A stretch of 64,000 nucleotides of DNA from Sphingomonas sp. Leaf20 (GCF_001421535.1 NZ_LMKN01000001.1:1054001-1118000); one strand, 5' to 3'; shown: positions 43,701 through 52,027, counted from the stretch's first letter. Notes: generated by a model not told the origin, from the sequence alone. Numbers and translations: made by a program.

Positions 43701-44154
43701 CAACGATCATTTCCAGCGGCTGTTCGGGACGTTGTTCGACGGCGGCGCGGCGCATCTCGACCTCGTCGATTCGGACGATCCGCTCGAGGCGGGGCTCGAG
43801 ATCCTCGCGCAGCCGCCGGGCAAGCGGCTGCAATCGCTGACATTGCTGTCGGGGGGCGAACAGGCGCTCACCGCGGTCGCGCTGATCTTCGCGCTGTTCC
43901 TCACCAACCCCGCACCGATCTGCGTGCTCGACGAGGTCGACGCACCGCTCGACGATGCCAATATCGACCGGTTCTGCGCGCTGCTCGACCGGATGGCGCG
44001 CGACACCGCGACGCGGTATCTCGTCGTCACGCACAACGCCGTCACGATGAGCCGCATGCACCGGCTGTTCGGCGTCACGATGATCGAGCCCGGCGTCAGC
44101 CGTCTCGTCTCGGTCGACCTCCAGGCCGCGACCGATCTCGTCGCGGTGGCGTGA
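40756..44154 (+). CDS. smc: chromosome segregation protein SMC
   Basis: A 1132-residue condensin subunit organising and segregating the chromosome. The N-terminal ATPase half has FKSFVEPADL and the Walker A GPNGCGKSNLLEALRW. Two long coiled coils, unusually rich in Ala and Arg, flank a hinge near the middle. The C-terminal half has the signature LTLLSGGEQALTAVALIFAL and Walker B PICVLDEVDAPLDDANID. It starts at a GTG (VQIKRLRITGFKSF). The kleisin and ScpB genes are not nearby. Length is near the family's usual range of about 1150. Confidence 0.96.
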   Translation: MQIKRLRITGFKSFVEPADLRIEPGLTGVVGPNGCGKSNLLEALRWTMGEASAKSLRGSGMEDVIFAGTATRPPRDFAEVSILAEIAGPTGVDECEVVRRIERGAGSAYRIDGRDVRAKDVGLLFADAATGAHSPALVSQGRIGAVIAAKPADRRAMLEDAAGIAGLHVRRKDAEARLRATEANLARLDEVIADQDARVAALRRQARAADRYRQLSTQIRVAEARLVFARWQEAATAADAARLAAAVADARVSDAAAIERTTAANRLDAAAAVATARSAALAARDTATETGHALASLRTERAAIDRQLTGLADARRRIAEDRAREGSLARDAADALARLADETTALDAAITQATAAVPALDAAQVEAERRARDAEVALAQAMTRHAGDVAETRVAAAALAAAGARADRAARDAAQLGAARAALGDAAPIEAERDAAAAARLAAIEEAAAARHALGQAETDERDAIAARDAAESARATARADLTAIDSEAAALTRATQRSGRDRLLDHVTATPGHERALAAALGDDLDTPHAAWTGATPRADDPTAPPGATPLAAQVDAPAVLARRLAQVFVTEVDEGSPLAVGQRLVTRDGTLRRWDGFVATGSGAAAAERLERLNRLHALQAARPAAADAVATRDAERSAIDQDIAAARRAAQDARTRLAAAETRVRDAQRTEDRAAALLERLVGQRADLDLRAHRIDTEQDAARAEQRAADAAVAALPDARASADAVAGLHRTAEACRTAVAQARGARGALDRSRATDRERLAAAHADIRSWRARAGEAAKRIGAMDLREVDLARDADRIADRPAALDRQLAALDADTAAARATADTLHAAEQAADAALRAAEDGQRLAAETLATARENRAAAATRADNHEQRRIEAGRVSGQRFECPAPLLPERLGFAAADVRSPEDETRGFERLTTDRERIGAVNLMADRELAELESASGGNAAERAELGEAVQRLRGSIGTLNREGRQRLLTAFAAVNDHFQRLFGTLFDGGAAHLDLVDSDDPLEAGLEILAQPPGKRLQSLTLLSGGEQALTAVALIFALFLTNPAPICVLDEVDAPLDDANIDRFCALLDRMARDTATRYLVVTHNAVTMSRMHRLFGVTMIEPGVSRLVSVDLQAATDLVAVA

Positions 44155-44224
44155 TCGCGACGGCCTGATCGCGGCCGCACCCGGATTCTTCCCAAACCCC
44201 GCCGACCTGCGATATGCTCGCGCG

Positions 44225-44410
44225 ATGTTCCTCGACGACTCGACGATCTGGCCGCGCAAGGACGACCTGCCGCCGCGCAAGCCGGTCTTTCGCCATGAAC
44301 GCGCGCTCAGCCGCCTGCTGCTCGGCTATGCGCTCGCGCTGCTGCTCCTGCCGATCAGCCTTGGCAGTTTCGTCGATGCGATCCGCTATGTGATCGGGTT
44401 ATTCGACTAA
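44225..44410 (+). CDS. small membrane protein, hypothetical
   Basis: A 61-residue protein. A charged N-terminus (MFLDDSTIWPRKDDLPPRKP) leads into a single membrane segment (LLLGYALALLLLPISLGSFV) and a short tail. I recognise no family. It follows smc by 70 bp on the same strand and precedes the radical SAM gene by 59 bp. The start is an ATG without a strong ribosome-binding site. Confidence 0.55.
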   Translation: MFLDDSTIWPRKDDLPPRKPVFRHERALSRLLLGYALALLLLPISLGSFVDAIRYVIGLFD

Positions 44411-44469
44411 TCACAATAGGTTGATCCCGATCAATCGACAGCGTGCCTTCCGGAACGTAATGCGAACGG

Positions 44470-45714
44470 ATGGCGCAGCTCGACACCCGCGAGAAACTCG
44501 AGATCCTCGCCGATGCGGCGAAATACGATGCGTCCTGCGCCTCGTCGGGCACCGCCAAGCGCAATTCGAAGGACGGCAAGGGGCTCGGCTCGACCGAGGG
44601 CATGGGGATCTGCCACGCCTACGCGCCCGACGGCCGCTGTATATCGCTGCTCAAGATCCTGCTGACCAACAGCTGCATCTTCGACTGCCATTACTGCATT
44701 AACCGCAAGAGCTCGAACGTCCGCCGCGCGCGCTTCACCGCCAAGGAAGTCGTCGACCTGACGATCGCCTTCTACAAGCGCAATTATATCGAGGGGCTGT
44801 TCCTCTCCTCGGGGATCATCGCCTCGTCCAACTACACGATGGAGCAGATGGTCGAGGTCGCGCGCTCCTTGCGCGAGGATCATCATTTCCGCGGCTATAT
44901 CCACCTCAAGACGATCCCCGACGCCGACCCCGAGCTCGTCCACCAGGCGGGGCTCTACGCCGATCGCCTGTCGATCAACGTCGAGCTGCCGACCGCCGGC
45001 GGCCTCAAGCGGCTCGCTCCCGAAAAGGACGGCGTGCGGATCGAGACCGCGATGCGCGAGGTCAAGGCCTCGATCGTCGACGGCAAGGACGCCAAGGCCA
45101 AGTACAAGTCCGCGCCACGCTATGCCCCCGCGGGCCAGTCGACGCAGATGATTGTCGGCGCGGACGCCGCGACCGATGGCGACATCGTCCGCAAGGCCTC
45201 GACGCTCTACGACCGGTTCGGTCTGCGCCGCGTCTATTATTCGGCATTCAGCCCGATCCCCGACGCGAGCGCGGTGCTCCCGCTGCAACGCCCGCCGCTG
45301 ATGCGCGAGCATAGGCTCTACCAGTCCGACTGGCTGATGCGCTTCTACGAGTTCCAGCCGCACGAGGTGGTCGCCGCCGCCGACGATGCGACGGGCATGC
45401 TCCCGCTCGACATCGACCCCAAGCTCGCCTGGGCGCTCAAGTTTCGCGGCGCGTTCCCCGTCGACGTCAACCGCGCGCCGCGCGAGATGCTGCTCCGCGT
45501 CCCCGGGCTCGGCGTGAAGGCGGTCAACGGCATCCTCACCAGCCGCCGCTGGCGCCGGCTCCATCTCGCCGACGTCGCGCGGCTGACGGTGTCGGTCGCC
45601 AAGCTGCGCCCGTTCATCATCGCCGAGGATTGGCGCCCGGTCGCGCTGTCGGACCGCGCCGAGCTTCGCCCGATCGTCGCGCCGAAGCCGCGCCAGATGG
45701 AAATGTTCGGCTGA
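44470..45714 (+). CDS. putative DNA modification/repair radical SAM protein (TIGR03916-like)
   Basis: A 414-residue radical SAM protein. The iron-sulphur cysteines are Cys69, Cys73 and Cys76 in SCIFDCHYCINRKSS. An N-terminal region with SCASSGTAKR and GICHAYAPDGRC precedes them. A C-terminal helix-hairpin-helix follows (LLRVPGLGVKAVNGILTSRR, then LHLADVARL), which suggests DNA binding. This matches the family described as a putative DNA modification/repair radical SAM protein. Its usual partner, a DUF4130/uracil-DNA-glycosylase-like protein, is not adjacent. The reaction is unknown. Confidence 0.87.
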   Translation: MAQLDTREKLEILADAAKYDASCASSGTAKRNSKDGKGLGSTEGMGICHAYAPDGRCISLLKILLTNSCIFDCHYCINRKSSNVRRARFTAKEVVDLTIAFYKRNYIEGLFLSSGIIASSNYTMEQMVEVARSLREDHHFRGYIHLKTIPDADPELVHQAGLYADRLSINVELPTAGGLKRLAPEKDGVRIETAMREVKASIVDGKDAKAKYKSAPRYAPAGQSTQMIVGADAATDGDIVRKASTLYDRFGLRRVYYSAFSPIPDASAVLPLQRPPLMREHRLYQSDWLMRFYEFQPHEVVAAADDATGMLPLDIDPKLAWALKFRGAFPVDVNRAPREMLLRVPGLGVKAVNGILTSRRWRRLHLADVARLTVSVAKLRPFIIAEDWRPVALSDRAELRPIVAPKPRQMEMFG

Positions 45715-45750
45715 CGCCGCCGTCGACCGCGCTCGCGAAAAGGATCCCGA

Positions 45751-46611
45751 TTGCCCCATTTCCTCGTCGCCGAAAGCGAGACCGCGGATCAACGCGACGC
45801 GCGTCGCCGTCACGCGGGCAAGAGCTCGGGCGAAACCTACGCCGCGACGCTCGAACAGCTGCGTCCCGATGCGCGGATCACGATCGTCGCGCCCGCCGAC
45901 GATGATGCCGACCAGCTCGACGCCGCAGCGTTGCGCGCGTTCGATGCGGTGTTCGTCACCGGATCGCCGCTCCATGTCTATGACGACAGCCCCCCGGTCC
46001 GCCGCCAGCTCGCGTTCATGCGCGCGGTGTTCGCTTCGGGCACGCCGTCGTTCGGATCCTGCGCGGGGCTGCAGCTCGCGGTCGCCGCGGCGGGTGGCAG
46101 CGTGCGCAAGATGCCCGAGCGGATCGAGGCGGGCGTTGCGCGCCGGATCACCGCCACCGCCGATGGCCGCGCGCATCCGCTGCTCGCGGGTCGGGCGCCG
46201 AGCTGGGATGCGCCCGCGATCCACGGCGACGAGGTCGAGCAGCTTCCCGACGACGCGACCTTGCTCGCGAGCAATGCGGTGACCCGCATCCAGGCGGCGG
46301 AGATCCGCCATGACGGCGGCGTCTTCTGGGGTGTCCAATATCACCCCGAGCTCGCCCCGCGCGAGATCGCGATCGCGTTGCGGCGGCAGGCCGACGATCT
46401 CATCGAAGCGGGACTGGCCGAAACGCAGGACGATGTCGAACGCCGTGCCGCAGAACTCGACGCGCTGCATGACTCGTCCGACCGCCGGTCGCTGCTATGG
46501 GCGCTCGGGGTCGACCGCGAGTTCGCGCACGAGGCCAGCCGCCGTCTCGAACTGACCAATTTTCTCGATCATTTCACGCCGAGCCGCGCGCGTGACGCGG
46601 GAGCGGATTAA
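45751..46611 (+). CDS. class I glutamine amidotransferase-like protein
   Basis: A 286-residue protein with a GuaA-type amidotransferase fold. The nucleophile Cys104 is in FGSCAGLQLAVAA and the His/Glu pair in WGVQYHPELAPRE. VTGSPLHVYDDSPPVRRQL belongs to the same family. A C-terminal extension of about 60 residues (HDSSDRRSLLWALGVDREFA) has no recognised match. It starts at a TTG at 45751, 36 bp after the radical SAM gene, so the two may be co-transcribed. The stop shares the bases TTAA with the convergent response-regulator gene. Confidence 0.85.
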   Translation: MPHFLVAESETADQRDARRRHAGKSSGETYAATLEQLRPDARITIVAPADDDADQLDAAALRAFDAVFVTGSPLHVYDDSPPVRRQLAFMRAVFASGTPSFGSCAGLQLAVAAAGGSVRKMPERIEAGVARRITATADGRAHPLLAGRAPSWDAPAIHGDEVEQLPDDATLLASNAVTRIQAAEIRHDGGVFWGVQYHPELAPREIAIALRRQADDLIEAGLAETQDDVERRAAELDALHDSSDRRSLLWALGVDREFAHEASRRLELTNFLDHFTPSRARDAGAD

Positions 46612-46958
46612 CGCGGCGCGAGCCGCCGGAACGTGTCGACCACCACCGCGTCGTTCACCGGCTTGTTGAGGATGACCATCGGCGGCGCAAACGGAATGCA
46701 GTCCTCGGGCGTCCCCGTCACGAAGATCACGGGCAGGTCGCCATACTGCGACAGGATGCGCTGGACGGCGGCAGGACCGGTGCCCTCGAGCAGCTTGACG
46801 TCGGACACGATGATGTCCGGACGGCGGTGCCGCGCCTGCTCGATTGCCGCATCCTGCGTATCCGCCTGCGCGATCGAGGTCGCACCAGCCTGCTCGATCA
46901 GGCAGATGATATGATCGGCGATCAGCCAGTCATCTTCGATTACGAGCGCATGGCACAT
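46608..46958 (-). CDS. single-domain response regulator
   Basis: A 116-residue receiver domain with no output part. The acidic pair is in VIEDDWLIAD, the phospho-acceptor Asp in DIIVSDVKL, the Thr switch in VIFVTGTPEDC and the Lys in VILNKPV. All catalytic positions are intact. It lies downstream of the LOV histidine kinase on the same strand, with a 115-residue gene between, and is the likely phosphate acceptor. It probably acts by protein-protein contact. Its stop overlaps the convergent amidotransferase stop. Confidence 0.9.
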   Translation of the reverse strand: MCHALVIEDDWLIADHIICLIEQAGATSIAQADTQDAAIEQARHRRPDIIVSDVKLLEGTGPAAVQRILSQYGDLPVIFVTGTPEDCIPFAPPMVILNKPVNDAVVVDTFRRLAPR

Positions 46959-47068
46959 TGGTGTTTCCCGGCATTACAGAGGCTTCCAACGAAGCGCCGC
47001 TCGCAACGGGCCCGATAAAAGCGGACCGGTCCTGTAAATAAGTTCATTCGGGCGTCACGCCCCTCGGC

Positions 47069-47416
47069 TCAGCGCGCCGCGCCCTCCGCGTCGGGGGCGA
47101 TCGAGGCGAACCAGTCGGCATAGGGCGTCGTGCGCGCGAGATGCCGGTTCAGGTCGGGCGCGCCGTCGTGCCACCAGACGGGCCCCCGCTCGCCAAGCTG
47201 GCGCTTGGCCGCATCGACCGCGGCATGCGCGGCGCGCTCGCCCTCCGCATCGCCGGCCTTGCGCGTGCGCGCCACGTCGCGGCGCGCGTCCATCAGCGCC
47301 GCGACGAACCCGCTGCGCGCCGCCTCGGACAGATCCGGGTTCGCCGTGCGCCACAGCCGGCCACGAACGACGATATAGCGTCCGTCGGGTGTCGAGAGCG
47401 GCGCGGGCTTCGCCAT
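47069..47416 (-). CDS. conserved hypothetical protein in the LOV kinase operon
   Basis: A 115-residue protein with YIVVRGRLWRTANPDLSEAA, a basic helical middle (DARRDVARTRKAGDAEGERA) and a Trp-rich C-terminal part (ERGPVWWHDGAPDLNRHL). I do not recognise a named family. Its ATG is directly adjacent to the stop of the histidine kinase gene, so it is co-transcribed and probably translationally coupled. A link to the light signalling pathway is inferred only from position. Confidence 0.7.
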   Translation of the reverse strand: MAKPAPLSTPDGRYIVVRGRLWRTANPDLSEAARSGFVAALMDARRDVARTRKAGDAEGERAAHAAVDAAKRQLGERGPVWWHDGAPDLNRHLARTTPYADWFASIAPDAEGAAR

Positions 47417-48856
47417 TCAGAGCGGCGCGTCGATCGTGAAGACGACGCCCGCAGGCGCATAGTCGATCTTCGCCGCGCCGCGCAGGTGCTGCGCCAGCAC
47501 GCGTTCGATCATCCGCGATCCGAACCCGGTCCGCGTCGGCGGCGTCACGACGGGGCCGTTCTCCTCCTCCCACCGGAAGGCCAGCCGCCGGCCCTGGTCG
47601 CCGACGACGATCCGCCATGCGATCGTCACATGCCCGCTCGCGACCGACAGTGCGCCATATTTGCTCGCATTGGTCGCGAGCTCGTGAAGCGCCATCGACA
47701 GCGCGAGCGTCACGCGCGGCTCGAGCGACACCACCGGCCCCGCGATCGTGAACAGCCGCCCCCGGCCATCGTCGAACGGCGCCATCACCCCCGCGACGAT
47801 GTCGCCCATCGTCGCGCCCGCCACCTCGTCGCGCAGCAACAGGTCGTGCGCGACCGCAAGCGACCCGATCCGTGCGCCGATCGTGTCGCGTGCCTCGTCC
47901 ATCGATCCGGCATCGCGCAGCGTCTGGTTGACGATCGCGCTGACCGTCGCGAGCGTGTTCTTGACGCGGTGTGTCAGCTCCCCCGCGAGCAGCGCGCGGT
48001 GTTCCTCGACGCGCTTGCGCTCGGTGATGTCGGTCGAGAAGCCCGTCATCGACAACGGCGTCCCGTCCGCCCGCTGCAGCAGCTCGCCGCGGATCGCGAC
48101 CCAGCGCACCTCGCCGCCGGGGGTCACGATCCGGTATTCGATGTCATAGTCGCTGCCGTCGCGCAGCGTCGCCGCGATCGCATCCAGCACGCGCGCCAGA
48201 TCCTCGGGATGGATCGCCGCCTGGAATTCGTCATAGCCGAACACCGCATCGGCATCGCGACCGAACACCGCCTTGCATCCCGCCGACGCGTTGAGCAGTT
48301 GCGCGCGCGGCTCGAACGTCCATGCGCCCAGCCGCCCCGCACGGAGCGCGAACGCGAGTTGCGCCGCGCTGTCCGCCAGCCGCGCCTGTGCGTCCGCGGC
48401 ATCCGCCTCGAGCGCCTTGTGCTCGGCGATCAGCTGGACGAGCCGGTCGCGTTCGAGCGTCACGTCGTGCTGCGACGCGATGAAATACCGCGCCGTGCCC
48501 GCGGCATCGAACACCGGCGCGACGAGCAGCCGGTTCCAGAACGCGCTGCCGTCCTTGCGATGGTTGAGCAGGTCGATCTCGATCCGCGTCTCGCACGCCA
48601 CCGCGTCGCGCAACGCGCCGACATCGCGCGGATCGGTGAGCGGGCCCTGCAGGAACCGGCAATTGCGCCCGACCACCTCGTCGCGGCGATAGCCGGTCAG
48701 CCGCTCGAACGCCGCGTTGACGTAGATGATCGGATTGTCGTCGAGCGCAGGGTCGCTGATCGCCATCGCCAGGTTCGAATCCTCGAACCCCGCGACGAAC
48801 GGATCGGTCCGGTCGAGCGACTGCTCGAACGCGGCAACGGCGCACGCATGCACCAT
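47417..48856 (-). CDS. LOV-PAS-HWE sensor histidine kinase (putative blue-light receptor)
   Basis: A 479-residue cytoplasmic kinase. Residues about 20-135 are a LOV domain with the flavin-adduct motif GRNCRFLQG (Cys66). A second PAS/PAC domain follows at about 165-285 (RWVAIRGELLQRADGTPLSM, then TDITERKR). The kinase core is of the HWE/HisKA_2 class, with His296 in ELTHRVKNTLA, the N-box NASKYGALS and the G-box TGFGSRMIERVL. It has no membrane segment. I chose the ATG at 48856; upstream in-frame starts exist up to 49093, but that part is not conserved-looking. It is first in an operon ending in a response regulator. Confidence 0.9.
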   Translation of the reverse strand: MVHACAVAAFEQSLDRTDPFVAGFEDSNLAMAISDPALDDNPIIYVNAAFERLTGYRRDEVVGRNCRFLQGPLTDPRDVGALRDAVACETRIEIDLLNHRKDGSAFWNRLLVAPVFDAAGTARYFIASQHDVTLERDRLVQLIAEHKALEADAADAQARLADSAAQLAFALRAGRLGAWTFEPRAQLLNASAGCKAVFGRDADAVFGYDEFQAAIHPEDLARVLDAIAATLRDGSDYDIEYRIVTPGGEVRWVAIRGELLQRADGTPLSMTGFSTDITERKRVEEHRALLAGELTHRVKNTLATVSAIVNQTLRDAGSMDEARDTIGARIGSLAVAHDLLLRDEVAGATMGDIVAGVMAPFDDGRGRLFTIAGPVVSLEPRVTLALSMALHELATNASKYGALSVASGHVTIAWRIVVGDQGRRLAFRWEEENGPVVTPPTRTGFGSRMIERVLAQHLRGAAKIDYAPAGVVFTIDAPL

Positions 48857-49083
48857 CGCGCCATCGGCCTGCCGCAGCGGCGAACGGTTCTCACTCTGTT
48901 CCAAATCGATCCGATTGCTACCGATAGTGTCCGCGCGTCGCAAGTCCCTGATACCGTACAGAGCTTTGCTCGGACGCCCGCGCGTACCATGCGCACGCCG
49001 CAACGCGGGGCGCGACACGGGGCGCGACGGGGAAATCTGGGCGTGGATCTGACCCGATGCGCGATGTCGCACGTTCAATAGGC

Positions 49084-50736
49084 ATGACATCACGACCCTT
49101 ACGCGCCCGGCCCTCGCTTGCCCGGCATGCGCTTGGTGCCGCCGCGGTGCTGCTGCTCGTCCCGACGGCCCCCGCCCCGGCAGCCATCGCCGCGCCCATT
49201 CCCCAGAAAAAGGCGCCCGCGCGCGCCAAACCGGCCGCTCCCAAGAGCAGCGCGCCAGGCCTCCCCGCGATCGAGGGCGGCACCGCGGTCATCGACAAGC
49301 AGGCGGTCACCGACGCACCCGCGCGCGCGCTTTATGCGAAGACGGGCTGGCACGCGCTCTGGTCGGCGGGCAACGCCGCGGCGCTCGACCGGATCCTCGC
49401 CGACCGCGCGCGTCACGGGCTCGACCGCGTCGCGTTCCTGCCCGAGCAGGAGTCGGGCGTTTCCGGCGGCAGCGCGGCGGCGGACGAGGATATCGCACGG
49501 ACGCGCGCCGCGCTCGACTATGCCGCGGCGCTCGCACAGGGGCGCGTCGATCCGGCGACGCTTCACGACGTCTACACGCTGCCGCGCCCCAAGGTCGATC
49601 TCGTCGCGGGCCTCGCGCGCGCACTGGCGGCGAACGCGCTGCCCGCCTGGTTCGACGGCCTCGCGCCGCAGGATGCCGACTATGCCGCACTGTCCGCCGC
49701 CTATATCGCGTTCAGCGCGAAGGCCGCGGTCGCCTCCCCCACCATCGCGATCCCGTCGGGCGTGATCCGCGTCGGCATGCGCGATCCGCGCGTCGCGACG
49801 ATCGTCGAGCAGCTGGTCGAGAGCGGCTACACGATCGCCGCGCCCGATATCGCCGCGCCCCCGCCGCCCGGCCAGACCGCCGCCCCGACGCTCTATACGC
49901 AGGCGCTCGCCGATGCGGTGAAGGGGTTGCAGACCGATTACGGGATCGCCGCGGACGGCGTCGTCGGTCCCGACACGCTCAAGGTCCTCAACCTCGGCGC
50001 GGGCGACCGCGCGCGTTCGCTCGCGGTCGGGCTCGAGCGGCGGCGCTGGCTCGCACGCACCGCGCCCGCGACGCGGATCGACGTCAACACCGCCTCGGCG
50101 CAGCTTCGCTACTACCGCGACGGCGTGCTCGTCGATCAGCGCAAGGTCATCGTCGGCGAACCGGGCCGCGAGACCCCCGGTCTCTCGTCCCCGATCTATC
50201 GCCTCGTCGCCAACCCGACCTGGACCGTGCCCAAGTCGATCCAGAACGGCGAGATGGCCAATGTCGGTCCCGACTATCTGGCCGAGCACAACATGGTGCT
50301 CCGCGACGGCTGGATCGTCCAGCAGCCGGGGCCGAGCAACGCGCTGGGGCTCGTCAAGTTCGACATGGCGAACGACCAGGCGATCTATCTCCATGACACG
50401 TCGGCGCCCGGGCTGTTCGATCGCAGCCAGCGGCACCTCAGCCACGGCTGCGTCCGCGTCGAGGATGCGTCGGGATTCGCGCAGATGCTCGCGGACGATG
50501 CGGGCGTCGCCGACGCATGGCAGACCGCGCAGATGTCGGGCGAGATGACGTTCGTCCCGCTGCCGACGCGCATCCCCGTGCGGCTGCTCTATCACAACGT
50601 CTATGTCGGCGACGACGGCCGCGTCGCGTTCCGCACGGATCCTTACGGCTGGAACGACCCGGTCGCCGAACGTCTCGGCTTCGCGCGCGCCGCCGCCAAT
50701 CGGGCCGAGGCCAAGGCGATCGATATCGGCCCGTGA
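49084..50736 (+). CDS. L,D-transpeptidase family protein (YcbB-like)
   Basis: A 550-residue exported protein. The signal segment (HALGAAAVLLLVPTAPAPAA) is followed by a Pro/Lys-rich stretch and an N-terminal YcbB-type scaffold. A peptidoglycan-binding motif (ALADAVKGLQTDYGIAADGV) precedes the YkuD catalytic domain. The active site is SHGCVRV with His454 and Cys456. It would form 3-3 cross-links in peptidoglycan or attach proteins. I chose the ATG at 49084, at the head of the signal peptide, over one at 49057. It is divergent from the LOV kinase operon. Confidence 0.9.
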   Translation: MTSRPLRARPSLARHALGAAAVLLLVPTAPAPAAIAAPIPQKKAPARAKPAAPKSSAPGLPAIEGGTAVIDKQAVTDAPARALYAKTGWHALWSAGNAAALDRILADRARHGLDRVAFLPEQESGVSGGSAAADEDIARTRAALDYAAALAQGRVDPATLHDVYTLPRPKVDLVAGLARALAANALPAWFDGLAPQDADYAALSAAYIAFSAKAAVASPTIAIPSGVIRVGMRDPRVATIVEQLVESGYTIAAPDIAAPPPPGQTAAPTLYTQALADAVKGLQTDYGIAADGVVGPDTLKVLNLGAGDRARSLAVGLERRRWLARTAPATRIDVNTASAQLRYYRDGVLVDQRKVIVGEPGRETPGLSSPIYRLVANPTWTVPKSIQNGEMANVGPDYLAEHNMVLRDGWIVQQPGPSNALGLVKFDMANDQAIYLHDTSAPGLFDRSQRHLSHGCVRVEDASGFAQMLADDAGVADAWQTAQMSGEMTFVPLPTRIPVRLLYHNVYVGDDGRVAFRTDPYGWNDPVAERLGFARAAANRAEAKAIDIGP

Positions 50737-50763
50737 GCGTGCGCCCCTGAGGCTGCGACGACC

Positions 50764-51924
50764 CTAGCGGTAGGTCATCCCGCGTTCGAGCCCGCGCAGC
50801 TCGGCCAGCCCGCGCAACCGGCCGATCAGCGAATAGCCCGGGTTGGTCGTCTTGGTCAGGTCGTCGACCATCTGGTGGCCGTGATCGGGGCGCATCGGCA
50901 GCGACTGCCCGGTCCGCGCCTGCAACGCGACGATCTCGGCCATGATCGCGGGCATGTCGGCATCGCCCTCGAGATGCGGCGCCTCGTGGAACGCGCCATC
51001 GGGCTCGCGCTGGACCGAGCGGAGGTGGAGGAAGCCGATCCGGTCGCCAAGCCGCCGGACCATCCCGGGCAGGTCGTTGTCCGCGCGCACGCCGAACGAT
51101 CCGCTGCAGAAGCACAGCCCGTTCGCGGGCGACGGCACCGCGTCGAACAGCGCGGCGACGTCCGCCTCGGTGCTGACGACGCGCGGCAATCCGAACAGCG
51201 GAAAGGGCGGATCGTCGGGATGGACGACCAGCCGGATTCCCTCCGCCTCCGCGACCGGGCACACCGCCTCGAGAAACGCGACATGGCTCGCGCGCAGCCG
51301 CTCGCTGTCGATATCCGCATAGGTCGCGATGCAGTCGAGCAGTTCGGGCGAGCTGAAACTCTCCTCGCTGCCCGGCAGCCCGGCGATGATCGTCCGCTCG
51401 AGCGTGACGCGCGCGGCCGCGTCCATTGCGGCGAAGCGCTGCTCCGCCCTCGCGACGACGGCCGCGTCATAGTCGGTCGCCGCACCGGGACGCCGCAGCA
51501 TGTGGATGTCGTACGCCGCCAGCGCCTCGAGCTCGAACCGCAACGCACGCGCGCCGTCGGGCAGCGGCCACGCCAGATCGGTCCGCGTCCAGTCGAGCAG
51601 CGGCATGAAATTATACGTGACGACGTCGATCCCGTGCGCCGCCAGGTTGCGCAGGCTCGCGACATAGGCCTCGATCAGCCGATCCCAGTCGCGACCACGC
51701 GTCTTGAGCCCTTCGTCGACCGGCAGGCTTTCGACGACCTTCCAGTCGAGCCCCGCCGCTTCGATGATCCGGCGCCGCTCGGCGATCGCCGCCTCGCTCC
51801 AGACCGCGCCGTTCGGCACCTCGTGCAGCGCGGTGACGACGCCGGTCGCACCCGCCTGCCGTATCGCGCCGAGCCCGACCGGGTCGTTCGGGCCGAACCA
51901 CCGCATGGTCTGGGTCATTCTCAT
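50764..51924 (-). CDS. uxuA: mannonate dehydratase
   Basis: A 386-residue enzyme turning D-mannonate into 2-keto-3-deoxygluconate in hexuronate catabolism. The N-terminal WFGPNDPVGLGAIRQAGATG and VTALHEVPNGAVW are typical of UxuA. Downstream blocks are NFMPLLDWTRTDL, RLVVHPDDPPFPLFGLPRVV, LCFCSGSFGVRADNDLPGMV and MRPDHGHQMVDDL, with the expected metal-binding His, Cys, Asp and His residues. It lies downstream of the TonB receptor gene on the same strand, with its own 216-bp leader. Confidence 0.95.
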   Translation of the reverse strand: MRMTQTMRWFGPNDPVGLGAIRQAGATGVVTALHEVPNGAVWSEAAIAERRRIIEAAGLDWKVVESLPVDEGLKTRGRDWDRLIEAYVASLRNLAAHGIDVVTYNFMPLLDWTRTDLAWPLPDGARALRFELEALAAYDIHMLRRPGAATDYDAAVVARAEQRFAAMDAAARVTLERTIIAGLPGSEESFSSPELLDCIATYADIDSERLRASHVAFLEAVCPVAEAEGIRLVVHPDDPPFPLFGLPRVVSTEADVAALFDAVPSPANGLCFCSGSFGVRADNDLPGMVRRLGDRIGFLHLRSVQREPDGAFHEAPHLEGDADMPAIMAEIVALQARTGQSLPMRPDHGHQMVDDLTKTTNPGYSLIGRLRGLAELRGLERGMTYR

Positions 51925-51989
51925 TGATCGTCTTCCTGCTGTCGATGCGCGCCTGTCGCCATGCGCGTCTTATAGCATAGCAGGCTGAT

Positions 51990-52027
51990 TTGGCATGACA
52001 CTTGTCAATTTTCTGACTGGCCAATTT
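51990..52027. promoter_or_regulatory. possible operator upstream of uxuA
   Basis: An AT-richer region with a perfect palindrome TGACA-CT-TGTCA (51996-52007), followed by CTGACTGGCCAATTTG. The GGCCAATT segment (52019-52026) recurs at 55641-55648 upstream of the TonB receptor and GH127 genes. GntR-type hexuronate regulators often use ATTGGT/ACCAAT-like sites, so this may be a regulon signal. No regulator gene is in the window. Confidence 0.4.

Noticed and set aside
40723-44280. 1185-codon open frame on the minus strand opposite smc
   Set aside because: It mirrors the GC-biased codons of smc, has no recognisable domain and is Arg/Gly/Ala-rich throughout. It is an antisense shadow.
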